Source: Pseudomonas lijiangensis (GTDB lineage: Bacteria; Pseudomonadota; Gammaproteobacteria; Pseudomonadales; Pseudomonadaceae). From it: 64,000 bases of DNA. The first letter of the stretch is position 1. Each line of letters opens with the position of its first letter. Both the position numbers and the translations under genes were made by a program. A model generated the notes under the pieces. That model saw nothing but the letters and a program-made list of their open reading frames with translations, did no database searches and was not told the origin of the DNA. The stretch is taken from the NCBI RefSeq assembly GCF_018968705.1, contig NZ_CP076668.1:3235001-3299000 (forward strand). Reading direction: 5' to 3'. Positions 36,042 to 44,203 of this stretch are shown piece after piece.

Positions 36042-36983
36042 ATGAAACGTATACTGGTGGTCTATTTTTCACAAACAGGGCAATTGAAACGTGCAGCGGA
36101 TTCATTTGTCCGCGCTCTGATTGAAGATGATCGCGTGATCGTAGAGTTCGAGGAGCTTGCCCCGCTCAGGCCTTATCCATTTCCCTGGTCATTTATCGAG
36201 TTCTTCGACCAGTTTCCAGAAGCAACATATTTATATCCACCACGCATGCACCCCTTCAAGGCTGATATAAACACACGATATGACCTTGTCATTCTTGCAT
36301 ACACCGTCTGGTTTCTGTCACCTAGCCCTCCTGTTACAGCTTTTTTGAAATCTGCAGAAGGACAAGTCATTCTTCGTGACACAGCAGTGATCACACTTAT
36401 TACGTGCAGAAATATGTGGATACAGGCACAGGAACAAGTAAAAAAGCTATTGCTTCAAGCCAATGCACGGCTTCTGGACAATGTTGTTCTCACCGACAGG
36501 GGAAGCGCCCTCAAAACGCTTGTAACAACACCGCGCTGGATGTTCACCGGAAACAGGGAAGCCTTTTGGGGAATATTTCCACGCGCGGGTCTGACGGACG
36601 AAGATGTTCAATCTGCTCAACGATTTGGCAAGGCTCTTCTTCCTGAACTTGTAAATGGCCGCATGGAGCAAAGCTCGCCGTTGTTGAAAGGCCTGAAAGC
36701 CGTCCGTGTTGATCCACGGCTCATCGACAGCGAAAAATTTGCTCGTCGCAGCTTTCTACTCTGGGGGAAATTATTTCTCGCGATAGGCCCTCAGGGACAT
36801 CCTCACAGAAAACTTGCTGCCATCGCGTATGGCGTTTTCATGATCTGCATGGTGGCCACTGTTATTCCCGCGATGATGGGTCTGAGAACACTTATAAAAC
36901 CAATGCGTCGGCACGCATTCGAAAGGCAATGCCGTTATTTTGAGGAGCCTTCCGGGTCTAGTGGCTTTCGCATGAAGGATTAA
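36042..36983 (+). CDS. DarA-like flavodoxin-fold enzyme of dialkylresorcinol-type biosynthesis
   Basis: A 313-residue protein with an N-terminal flavodoxin fold (LVVYFSQTGQLKRAADSF phosphate-binding loop; LAYTVWFLSPSPPVTAFL) and a C-terminal hydrophobic segment (AYGVFMICMVATVIPAMMGL) that could anchor it to the membrane. This layout matches proteins annotated as dialkylresorcinol condensing enzyme DarA, thought to aromatise the cyclohexanedione made by DarB. The next gene, two bases away, is DarB-like, which supports the call. GC and codon use are lower than in the flanking genes, consistent with transfer. Confidence 0.75.
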   Translation: MKRILVVYFSQTGQLKRAADSFVRALIEDDRVIVEFEELAPLRPYPFPWSFIEFFDQFPEATYLYPPRMHPFKADINTRYDLVILAYTVWFLSPSPPVTAFLKSAEGQVILRDTAVITLITCRNMWIQAQEQVKKLLLQANARLLDNVVLTDRGSALKTLVTTPRWMFTGNREAFWGIFPRAGLTDEDVQSAQRFGKALLPELVNGRMEQSSPLLKGLKAVRVDPRLIDSEKFARRSFLLWGKLFLAIGPQGHPHRKLAAIAYGVFMICMVATVIPAMMGLRTLIKPMRRHAFERQCRYFEEPSGSSGFRMKD

Positions 36984-36985
36984 TC

Positions 36986-38143
36986 ATGAGCTCATCAGTC
37001 TATATCAACCGCGCCGCTACTTTTTTGCCTGGCGCACCTGTCTCGAACGATGACATGGAAAATATTCTTGGTACCGTAGCAGGCAAAACTTCACGCGTGC
37101 GGCAGAAAATCCTGAAAAGTAACGGAATCCGAAACCGTCATTACGCAATTGACCCGGCAACTCATCGACTTACCCATAACAACGCACAGCTCACTGCCGA
37201 GGCGGTTCGCAACCTCAGGATTGAAAACCCAGTGTTATCAACCCTGGAATTACTCTGTTGCGGCACCAGCAGTCCGGATCAGATTTTCCCAAGTCACGCC
37301 TCGATGGTGCATGGAGAGCTTGCCTGTCCACCCTGCGAGCTGGCTTCATTCAGCGGAGTCTGTCTCTCTGGACTGTCTGCAATCAAATACGGATACGTGT
37401 CGATTCTCTCAGGCTTGAGGCACCAGGCCATTGCAACGGGTTCTGAACTGGCGTCCACATTCATGCAGGGAAAACATTTCACGGAAGAATCCGAATCAGC
37501 TATTCATGAACTGGAAGCACAGCCTGAAATCGCGTTCGAGAAAGACTTTCTCCGCTGGATGTTATCGGATGGGGCAGGCGCGGTGCTCTTGAACGACAAA
37601 CCGAATCCAAGCGGTATTTCTCTGCGGATTGACTGGATCGAGATACTGTCCTATGCCAATTTACTACCGGTCTGCATGTATGCAGGAGCGATAAAAAATA
37701 AAGACGGAACACTGACAGGATGGCGAGAGTTCAACTCGTACAAGGAGCTGGGCGAACACTCCGTATTCGCTATAAAACAGGACGTCAAACTTCTCAATGA
37801 ACATGTTGTGAACATTACCATTGCCAAAGGGCTTCAGGATATTCTTGAGAAAAGAGCACTGACACCGGAAGAGATCGACTGGTTTCTACCACACTACTCC
37901 TCCAAATTCTTTCGCCAGCGGATTTACGACTCCTTGAAATCCATAAACTTCGAAATACCCGATGAGCGCTGGTATACAAATCTGGAGCGCGTCGGAAATA
38001 TCGGAGCAGCTTCCATCTATTTCATGCTTGCAGAGCTTCTCAACAGCGAAAAGCTGAGCAATGGCGATAGCATTCTGTGTTTCGTTCCTGAAAGCGGGAG
38101 ATTTTCAACGGGTTTCATGAAAATGACAGCCATTTATCAGTAA
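36986..38143 (+). CDS. DarB/StlD-like ketosynthase III (cyclising beta-ketoacyl synthase)
   Basis: A 385-residue KAS III-fold enzyme. The catalytic triad is readable: Cys126 in FSGVCLSGLSAIKYG, His303 in DWFLPHYSSKFF and Asn338 in RVGNIGAAS. The N-terminus (YINRAATFLPGAPVSNDDME) and the pairing with a DarA-like gene place it with DarB/StlD, which condense two beta-ketoacyl or acyl intermediates and cyclise them to dialkyl-cyclohexanediones. AAGGAT lies five bases before the ATG. No acyl carrier protein gene is present, so it would use the housekeeping ACP pool. Low-GC like its neighbours. Confidence 0.8.
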   Translation: MSSSVYINRAATFLPGAPVSNDDMENILGTVAGKTSRVRQKILKSNGIRNRHYAIDPATHRLTHNNAQLTAEAVRNLRIENPVLSTLELLCCGTSSPDQIFPSHASMVHGELACPPCELASFSGVCLSGLSAIKYGYVSILSGLRHQAIATGSELASTFMQGKHFTEESESAIHELEAQPEIAFEKDFLRWMLSDGAGAVLLNDKPNPSGISLRIDWIEILSYANLLPVCMYAGAIKNKDGTLTGWREFNSYKELGEHSVFAIKQDVKLLNEHVVNITIAKGLQDILEKRALTPEEIDWFLPHYSSKFFRQRIYDSLKSINFEIPDERWYTNLERVGNIGAASIYFMLAELLNSEKLSNGDSILCFVPESGRFSTGFMKMTAIYQ

Positions 38144-38178
38144 TGGGCATACATACCCTCTCTTAACAGAGCTTTCAC

Positions 38179-39240
38179 ATGAAAAATCACTCACGAAAAA
38201 ACGCACTGTCAGCGGCCGAGATGCCCTGCCCGCATTCATCCGAAATGCAATTATTGAATTTGATTACCGGAGCCTGGGCGTCTCAAGTCATATATGCCAC
38301 AACCCAATTCGGATTGATCGATAAAATACAAGAAGGCACTCACAGCACAGAAGGCCTGGCGTATGGACTAGGGGTCAGGGAAAAGGAACTGCATCGCTTA
38401 CTGGGCGCAATCGAGGCATTTGGACTTATCAGCGGATGCGCCAAAAACCATATTGAACTGACGGAGATGGGCAGTTTGCTTTGCTCCAACAGAAGCAACT
38501 CGCTTCGTCCACTTGCACTGTTCTGCGCCCAAGGCTGGCACGTAAAAACCTGGGAGCATTTACTCCAAAGACTGAATCTGGAAAAACCGGCATTTGACCA
38601 CATCATGGGAATGCCACTGTTCGACTATTTGCAGGGTACTCCTGATGACAGGGCCTTGTTTGATAGCGCCATGGACAGCCTATCGTTACTCTGGGGACCA
38701 AAGATAGTTCAACACATGAATCTTTCAGACGCGAAATCCGTCATTGATATTGGAGGCGGGAGAGGTATATTTCTTGCTGAAATCCTGTCACAACACCATC
38801 ATCTGGAAGGCCGCCTGCTCGACCTGCCCGAAGCTCTCGAACAGGCTCGACACACTCCATATCTCCAGGACTTTATCTCCCAGGGTCGCTGCAAATTGAT
38901 TGAGGGTTCATTTTTCGACAGATTCTCTACCTCGGCTGACACCCATGTAATGAAATTCATCATGCATGATTGGGGGGATCAAGAGGCTCTGACAATACTG
39001 GAGAACAGTCGAAATGCGTTATCGGTGGATGGGCAGCTTTTTATTGTGGAGCAGATCATTGATCCGGCTAAAAAATCACCCTTCACGCAACTCTGTGACA
39101 TTGAGATGCTGCTCTTTGGTAACGGAAAGGAACGTACCGCAGAGGAGTTCTGCAGACTGATCGAGCACGCCGGCTTCACGGTTGAAGACATCAGTGAAAC
39201 CGCTACACCCTTTTCGATCATCCAGGCAAAACCACACTGA
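38179..39240 (+). CDS. SAM-dependent O-methyltransferase of the small-molecule (plant OMT-like) type
   Basis: A 353-residue class I methyltransferase with an N-terminal dimerisation/winged-helix region (residues about 20-105) and a SAM-binding domain (VIDIGGGRGIFLAEIL, about 188-203). His263 in KFIMHDWGDQEAL is the expected catalytic base for phenol O-methylation. Such enzymes tailor aromatic secondary metabolites. Thirty-five bases after the ketosynthase gene, it probably methylates a hydroxyl of the resorcinol-type product. The known Pseudomonas dar loci are not known to me to carry this gene. Confidence 0.85.
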   Translation: MKNHSRKNALSAAEMPCPHSSEMQLLNLITGAWASQVIYATTQFGLIDKIQEGTHSTEGLAYGLGVREKELHRLLGAIEAFGLISGCAKNHIELTEMGSLLCSNRSNSLRPLALFCAQGWHVKTWEHLLQRLNLEKPAFDHIMGMPLFDYLQGTPDDRALFDSAMDSLSLLWGPKIVQHMNLSDAKSVIDIGGGRGIFLAEILSQHHHLEGRLLDLPEALEQARHTPYLQDFISQGRCKLIEGSFFDRFSTSADTHVMKFIMHDWGDQEALTILENSRNALSVDGQLFIVEQIIDPAKKSPFTQLCDIEMLLFGNGKERTAEEFCRLIEHAGFTVEDISETATPFSIIQAKPH

Positions 39241-39310
39241 ACCTCTCAGACGGGAAAAGCAGGGGAAGATGAAAGCGGGCAGGCACAGCCTGACAGAAAA
39301 CGCACAAACA

Positions 39311-39338
39311 AAAACGCCACTCTATTGAGTGGCGTTTT
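39311..39338. terminator. Bidirectional intrinsic terminator
   Basis: AAAACGCCACTC (39311-39322), loop TATT, GAGTGGCGTTTT (39327-39338): a perfect 12-bp stem flanked by A- and T-runs on both sides. It serves the tRNA-Gly transcript on the minus strand and probably the methyltransferase cassette on the plus strand. Confidence 0.92.
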
Positions 39339-39346
39339 TGTGAATC

Positions 39347-39422
<76 letters not shown>

Positions 39423-39483
39423 TTGGTGATGGCCGCCATTCTATACGCTGGCGTTTATTCGTCAAGCCCTTGATTCAAAAAAG

Positions 39484-40044
39484 TTATTTCTTTTCGGCGG
39501 TGGTTTTCAGGTGAGGCCAGGCGGCTCTCAGATACTGGACCATCGACCACAAGGTCAACCCTGCTGCAATCAGCAGCAATGCATAGCCGAGGATCACCCA
39601 GAAGGTGACCGCAGGCGGGTTGGCCAGCAGGATGACCAGCGCCAGCATCTGCGCGGCGGTTTTCCATTTGCCCATGTTGGACACGGCCACCTGGGCCCGT
39701 GCGCCGATTTCGGCCATCCATTCACGCAATGCCGAGATCACGATCTCACGACCGATAATCACGGCAGCCGGCAGGGTCAGCCACAGGTTGGCGTGGGTCT
39801 GAACCAGCAGAACCAGCGCGACCGCCACCATCAGCTTGTCTGCCACCGGATCGAGAAAGGCGCCAAATGGCGTGCTTTGTTCGAGACGACGCGCCAGATA
39901 ACCATCGAGCCAGTCAGTCGCAGCGGCAAAGGCGAACACGCTACTGGCCGCCATGTAGCTCCAGTGATAAGGCAAATAGAACAGCAGAATGAAGATCGGG
40001 ATCAGTAAAACACGCAGAACGGTAATCAGATTAGGGATATTCAT
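39484..40044 (-). CDS. pgsA: CDP-diacylglycerol-glycerol-3-phosphate 3-phosphatidyltransferase
   Basis: A 186-residue integral membrane enzyme that makes phosphatidylglycerol phosphate, the committed step to phosphatidylglycerol and cardiolipin. The CDP-alcohol phosphatidyltransferase motif D-G-x2-A-R-x8-G-x3-D-x3-D is intact in [13 protein letters not shown] and [13 protein letters not shown]. The N-terminus [20 protein letters not shown] marks the ATG at 40044; a GTG two codons earlier is less likely. It lies 32 bases after uvrC in the gacA-uvrC-pgsA operon. Confidence 0.95.
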   Translation of the reverse strand: MNIPNLITVLRVLLIPIFILLFYLPYHWSYMAASSVFAFAAATDWLDGYLARRLEQSTPFGAFLDPVADKLMVAVALVLLVQTHANLWLTLPAAVIIGREIVISALREWMAEIGARAQVAVSNMGKWKTAAQMLALVILLANPPAVTFWVILGYALLLIAAGLTLWSMVQYLRAAWPHLKTTAEKK

Positions 40045-40076
40045 CGGCACAACTGGCTACGAGGTGAGCGAGCATT

Positions 40077-41900
40077 CTACTCGCTGTGCAGGTTTGCATA
40101 AATCGACTCTGCCAGCTTTTTGCTAATTCCGGGTGCTTTTGCTATTTCATCGATGCTTGCACGGGCCAATTCCTGCAATCCGCCGAAGTGTTTGAGCAGA
40201 TCCCGCCGTCGGGTCGGGCCTACGCCAGCCACGCCTTCGAGGGTCGACGTGCGCCGTGTCTTGCCACGCCGGGCACGGTGACCGGTGATGGCGAAGCGGT
40301 GAGCCTCGTCGCGAATCTGCTGGATCAGGTGTAAAGCGGGCGAATCGCCCGGCAAGGTGAACTCGTGGGCGGCATCATTGAGGTACAGGGTCTCGAAACC
40401 GGCCTTGCGGGTCGTGCCCTTGGCCACGCCGAGCAGGATCAGGTCGGGAACCGCCAGTTCGTTCAGTACATCCCGGGCCATGGACAGTTGCCCTTTACCA
40501 CCATCCACCAGCAGGATATCGGGCAACTTGCCCTCGCCGTCCTTGATTTTGCTGAAGCGTCGGGTCAGGGCCTGATGCATGGCGGCATAGTCATCGCCCC
40601 CCGTGACACCCTCGATGTTGTAGCGCCGATAATCGGACTTGATCGGTCCTTCAGGACCAAAGACCACACAGGACGCCACGGTCGCTTCGCCGCTGGAATG
40701 GCTGATGTCGTAACACTCCAGCCGTTGAGGCGGCTCGTCGAGCTTGAGAACTTTTGCCAGCGCCTCGAATCGCGAAGCCACATGCTGACGATTGGCCAGA
40801 CGTGCGCTCAGAGCCTGTTCCGCATTGGTCACGGCCAGTTGCTGCCAGCGCGCACGGGTGCCACGAACCCTGTGACTGATGGTCATCTCGCGGCCACGAG
40901 ACTCTTCGATGGCATCGATCAGCGTCGGGAAGTCCTCGTGGACCACATTGACGATGACCTCGCTGGGCAATTCACGGTCGACGCCACCCAAAAAGTACTG
41001 GGCCAGAAAGGCCGACATCACTTCACCGACCTCCTCTTCTATACCAACCTGCGGGAAGAAGTTCTTGCTGCCCAGTACACGCCCGCCGCGCACACTGATC
41101 AGATGCACACAGGCGCCGCCCGGGTTCACGAACGCTGCCACCACGTCCACATCACCGGTTCCGCCTTCCATGCTTTGCTGATCCTGAACCCGACGCAGCA
41201 AGGCCACCTGATCACGCAGCTCGGCAGCCCGCTCGAAATCCAGGGCCATGGCGGCCTTTTCCATGGACTCGTTCAGCTCATCGGTCAGGGCATTGCTGCG
41301 CCCTTCGAGAAACATCACCGAATGACGCACGTCCTCGGCGTAGACCTGCGGCTCCACAAGCCCGACACACGGCCCCTTGCAACGCTTGATCTGGTACTGC
41401 AGGCAAGGCCGGTTACGGTTCTTGAAGTAGCTGTCTTCGCACTGGCGAACCAGAAACGTCTTTTGCAGCAGGCTCAGGCTTTCACGAATCGCACCTGGGC
41501 TTGGGTAAGGCCCGAAGTATCGTCCCTTGGCCTTCTTGGCACCGCGATGAATGCTCAGGCGCGGAAACGCACCGTCGGACAGAAAGACATAGGGATAAGA
41601 CTTATCGTCGCGCAACAGGATGTTGTAAGGAGGCCGCCACTCCTTGATGAGGGTCTGCTCCAGCAACAGCGCTTCGGTTTCGTTGGCCGTGATGGTGGTT
41701 TCAATCTGGGCGATGCGGGCAACCAGCGCGCTGGTCTTGGGTGCAAGACCGGTCTTGCGGAAATAGCTGGCCAGGCGTTTCTTGAGGTTCTTGGCCTTGC
41801 CGACATAAAGAAGCTGGGCATGAATATCGAACATGCGATAGACGCCGGGACGGCCACTGCATGTTGCAAGAAACGCACTTGGATCAAACGATTGGGTCAT
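40077..41900 (-). CDS. uvrC: Excinuclease ABC subunit C
   Basis: A 607-residue nucleotide-excision-repair endonuclease. It has an N-terminal GIY-YIG nuclease ([28 protein letters not shown]), a UVR motif ([20 protein letters not shown]), an RNase H-like nuclease ([30 protein letters not shown]) and C-terminal helix-hairpin-helix repeats ([20 protein letters not shown]). It incises both sides of DNA lesions with UvrB. Two bases separate it from gacA, an arrangement conserved in gammaproteobacteria (uvrY-uvrC). Confidence 0.97.
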   Translation of the reverse strand: MTQSFDPSAFLATCSGRPGVYRMFDIHAQLLYVGKAKNLKKRLASYFRKTGLAPKTSALVARIAQIETTITANETEALLLEQTLIKEWRPPYNILLRDDKSYPYVFLSDGAFPRLSIHRGAKKAKGRYFGPYPSPGAIRESLSLLQKTFLVRQCEDSYFKNRNRPCLQYQIKRCKGPCVGLVEPQVYAEDVRHSVMFLEGRSNALTDELNESMEKAAMALDFERAAELRDQVALLRRVQDQQSMEGGTGDVDVVAAFVNPGGACVHLISVRGGRVLGSKNFFPQVGIEEEVGEVMSAFLAQYFLGGVDRELPSEVIVNVVHEDFPTLIDAIEESRGREMTISHRVRGTRARWQQLAVTNAEQALSARLANRQHVASRFEALAKVLKLDEPPQRLECYDISHSSGEATVASCVVFGPEGPIKSDYRRYNIEGVTGGDDYAAMHQALTRRFSKIKDGEGKLPDILLVDGGKGQLSMARDVLNELAVPDLILLGVAKGTTRKAGFETLYLNDAAHEFTLPGDSPALHLIQQIRDEAHRFAITGHRARRGKTRRTSTLEGVAGVGPTRRRDLLKHFGGLQELARASIDEIAKAPGISKKLAESIYANLHSE

Positions 41901-41902
41901 GT

Positions 41903-42547
41903 TCAGGCGCTGGCATCAACCATGCCGTGACGTACAGCCAGTAATGCAAGCTCGACATCGCTGCTGATCGAAAGCTTCTCGAAAATCCGGTAACGGTAGG
42001 TATTAACGGTCTTGGGTGACAAGCATAGCTTGTCGGAAATGGTCTGGACCTTCTGGCAGCCGACAATCATCAGGGCAATCTGGATTTCGCGCTCGGAAAG
42101 CAGATCGAACGGGGAGTTGTTGACCTGTGGCTGAAAAGACTTCAATGCCAGTTGCTGAGCGATTTGCGGACTTATGTAGCGCTGGCCGGCAAACACAAGG
42201 CGAATGGCCTGCACCATTTCCGCAAGCCCTGCCCCTTTGGTCATGTAGCCAGCTGCGCCAGCCTGAAGCAGGCGCGTCGGGAAAGGGTCTTCCTCGCACA
42301 CCGTGACGGCAACGACCTTGATCTCGGGATGGCTGCGCAGCAACTTGCGAGTCGCTTCAAGACCTCCGATGCCGGGCATCTTGACATCCATCAGCACGAC
42401 GTCAGGTTTGAGTTCCCGGGCTTTCTTCAGAGACTCCTCGCCAGAGTCAGCCTGACCGACAACCTGCAAGCCATCTATGTCGGCAAGCATGCGGGTGATG
42501 CCTGTGCGGACAAGATCATGGTCATCGACAACTAGCACCCTAATCAA
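41903..42547 (-). CDS. gacA: Response regulator GacA (UvrY)
   Basis: A 214-residue LuxR/NarL-type response regulator: receiver with phospho-acceptor Asp54 ([17 protein letters not shown]) and a C-terminal helix-turn-helix ([39 protein letters not shown]). Partner of the GacS kinase, it drives small RNAs that titrate RsmA/CsrA and so controls secondary metabolism, motility and virulence in Pseudomonas. Its promoter lies in the 42548-42816 spacer, where no other gene or RNA is evident. Confidence 0.96.
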   Translation of the reverse strand: MIRVLVVDDHDLVRTGITRMLADIDGLQVVGQADSGEESLKKARELKPDVVLMDVKMPGIGGLEATRKLLRSHPEIKVVAVTVCEEDPFPTRLLQAGAAGYMTKGAGLAEMVQAIRLVFAGQRYISPQIAQQLALKSFQPQVNNSPFDLLSEREIQIALMIVGCQKVQTISDKLCLSPKTVNTYRYRIFEKLSISSDVELALLAVRHGMVDASA

Positions 42548-42816
42548 GCAGACACCTCACGCAACAGTCATAACGAATGCTAACCACCATAACAAAAACC
42601 ATGAGTCAGACCTAGCGCCTGTTGCCGTTTCAGTACAAAGCCGATTGCCTCACCAGCCCCCTGGAAACCAGAAAGTGGGCGCAATCGTGCAGAAACGGCA
42701 GCACAGGACAGGATCCGCCTCACACGGATACGTGGAAAGCGTTGCCAACAAACTATCACTAACCTCTTAAGACGCCAGTGTTTTTTCGCAAACGCGCTTG
42801 TTTGGCAGATCTGCCA

Positions 42817-43182
42817 TCAATGATCATCGGGCAACGACTTGTTGTGAATGGTGTAGGACGCCGACAGTTCGGCCAGAGTGATGGTCAATCGGCTTATTGC
42901 ATCCTGATCCTCCTTGAGCAAGGTTCTGTAACTTCCCAATACTTTTTCTTCGGCGCTACTGAGATTATCGATGGGAACAGGCGTAGGCATCCCGGTCAAC
43001 ACGTAAAGGACATCGACCCCCTTGGCCGCTACCGCTGCGAGATAGTCAGCCTTTGGCGCACGATCGCCACTCTCGTATTTCCCCTGAGCATTAGCCTCCA
43101 CGCCACCGATTTCACCAAAGGCGCGTTGAGAGAGCCCAAGACGCTCTCTTTCTTTTCTCAATCGATAACCGATTCCACTCAT
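42817..43182 (-). CDS. XRE-family repressor-like DNA-binding protein
   Basis: A 121-residue protein with an N-terminal helix-turn-helix (IGYRLRKERERLGLSQRAFG, NAQGKYESGDRAPKADYLAA) and a helical C-terminal tail. It resembles small prophage-type repressors. It is divergent from a Cro-like gene, and the 82-bp gap between them carries repeated TTTGAA motifs. The ATG at 43182 begins the domain; the frame is open to 43296 but that part would overlap the divergent gene. The ribosome site is weak. Confidence 0.75.
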   Translation of the reverse strand: MSGIGYRLRKERERLGLSQRAFGEIGGVEANAQGKYESGDRAPKADYLAAVAAKGVDVLYVLTGMPTPVPIDNLSSAEEKVLGSYRTLLKEDQDAISRLTITLAELSASYTIHNKSLPDDH

Positions 43183-43246
43183 TTGAATGCATAACCTTGT
43201 TGACCCCATCCTTACGAATGGTAGAATCCAGACAGAATTAAACTTA

Positions 43247-43263
43247 TTTGAACGGTTTTGAAC
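43247..43263. promoter_or_regulatory. Direct repeats TTTGAAC in the divergent repressor/Cro region
   Basis: TTTGAAC at 43247-43253 and 43257-43263, exactly 10 bp apart (one helical turn); a third TTTGAA lies at 43182-43187 by the other start codon. Spacing and position suggest operator half-sites for the divergent DNA-binding pair. Confidence 0.45.
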
Positions 43264-43264
43264 T

Positions 43265-43498
43265 ATGCCCGGAATACGTACTGCTGCACAAGCCAAGGCT
43301 TGGCTGGAACAACAGGGAAAATCGGTTCAAGAATTTGCTCGGGAAAACGACATTGACCCGGCAACTACTTACCAAGTATTGGCTGGTCGCAAGAAAGGCC
43401 GTCGCGGAGAAGCCCATAAAGTGGCGGTTTTACTGGGTATGAAGATAGGCGTCATCCCTTCGCAGAGCAGTGACCCAGTGCAAGAAACTGAAAGCTGA
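43265..43498 (+). CDS. Small Cro-like DNA-binding protein (77 aa)
   Basis: A 77-residue basic protein (GIRTAAQAKAWLEQQGKSVQ then EFARENDIDPATTYQVLAGR, KKGRRGEAHKVAVLLGMKIG) with a lambda-Cro-like helix-turn-helix as in phage regulators. It has no clear ribosome site and may be expressed from a nearly leaderless transcript. With the divergent XRE gene it forms an immunity-style switch without any other phage gene nearby. Confidence 0.7.
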   Translation: MPGIRTAAQAKAWLEQQGKSVQEFARENDIDPATTYQVLAGRKKGRRGEAHKVAVLLGMKIGVIPSQSSDPVQETES

Positions 43499-43731
43499 GA
43501 ATATCTCTCACTCCAACATCTGCAATTAATAACTAAACAATCCGACTGCCGGTGTCGACTTTTCTGACAGAACCTGTCCATAGAAAAATAGCCGTTTAAA
43601 CCTTGGTCTCTTTTAATGGCCAAGCGTTCATTCGGGCCAGCACGCGGGCGCCAATGAAGTCGATTGAATTTTCCAATTGAATCAGGCCATTCGCCTACGG
43701 TAAGCTCGCGCTCAACCTACGGAGACACACC

Positions 43732-43878
43732 ATGCTGCAATCCGCCTCATCACAGCTTCTGCACCCTGCCAGCGTTGAACGCTCGGTAGCGGTCGTTGCT
43801 GCTCGGGTTGCTTCGGCTGCTGTCTGCCTGCCGGCCAACTTTTATTACGGGTATTGGTTTAGCCACTGGCGCGCCTGA
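43732..43878 (+). CDS. Aromatic-amino-acid leader peptide (48 aa) of the DAHP synthase attenuator
   Basis: A 48-codon ORF with ribosome site GGAGA (43721-43725) whose last codons read NFYYGYWFSHWRA: two Phe, three Tyr and two Trp within 12 residues. It is followed after 49 bases by a strong intrinsic terminator and then by the DAHP synthase gene. This is the layout of ribosome-mediated attenuation: when charged aromatic tRNAs are scarce the ribosome stalls on these codons and the terminator fails to form. I found it by reading the sequence; it is below the usual gene-length cutoff. Confidence 0.85.
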   Translation: MLQSASSQLLHPASVERSVAVVAARVASAAVCLPANFYYGYWFSHWRA

Positions 43879-43927
43879 TACCCAAAAGGCGCCCAGATTC
43901 AGGGGACGCCAACCAGAGAATTCTCTA

Positions 43928-43964
43928 CCCCCGGTCGGCTACCCGACCGGGGGTTTTGTTTTTT
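43928..43964 (+). terminator. Intrinsic terminator of the aromatic attenuator
   Basis: CCCCCGGTCGG (43928-43938), loop CTAC, CCGACCGGGGG (43943-43953): a perfect 11-bp GC-rich stem followed by TTTTGTTTTTT. Located between the leader peptide and the DAHP synthase gene, it would stop transcription when aromatic amino acids are plentiful. A weaker upstream hairpin (GGCGCCC near 43886 with GGGGACGCC near 43902-43910) could be the pausing stem. Confidence 0.93.
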
Positions 43965-44007
43965 GGGGCTCTCGAAAGCCCGATTGAATCCACATGAGGA
44001 ATACGAC

Positions 44008-44160
44008 ATGAACACCACTTCTTATTACCGCAACGACATCGACTTCGCCTGGCGATTTAGCAACCTCCGTTCGGGACAGCCAGCCGCCTCCGATCGGTCA
44101 CTGCCAGGTGGCAACCTCACACGCACAGCCAGTCAGGCCAATTGTCGAACACCCCAATAG
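44008..44160 (+). CDS. Second short ORF (50 aa) between attenuator and DAHP synthase
   Basis: A 50-codon ORF with a good AGGA site at 43997-44000. Its N-terminus MNTTSYYRNDIDFAWRF is again rich in Tyr, Phe and Trp; the rest is unremarkable. It begins 44 bases after the terminator T-run and ends 43 bases before the synthase start. It may be a second sensing peptide or simply a translated spacer. No family recognised. Confidence 0.5.
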   Translation: MNTTSYYRNDIDFAWRFSNLRSGQPAASDRSLPGGNLTRTASQANCRTPQ

Positions 44161-44203
44161 GGTCTTGCGCGGGAAGATGCCCGCCAGCCCAGGAAACCAG
44201 ATC

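Noticed and set aside
40365..41930. 521-codon plus-strand ORF opposite uvrC
   Set aside because: Shadow of uvrC codon bias; uvrC itself is unambiguous.
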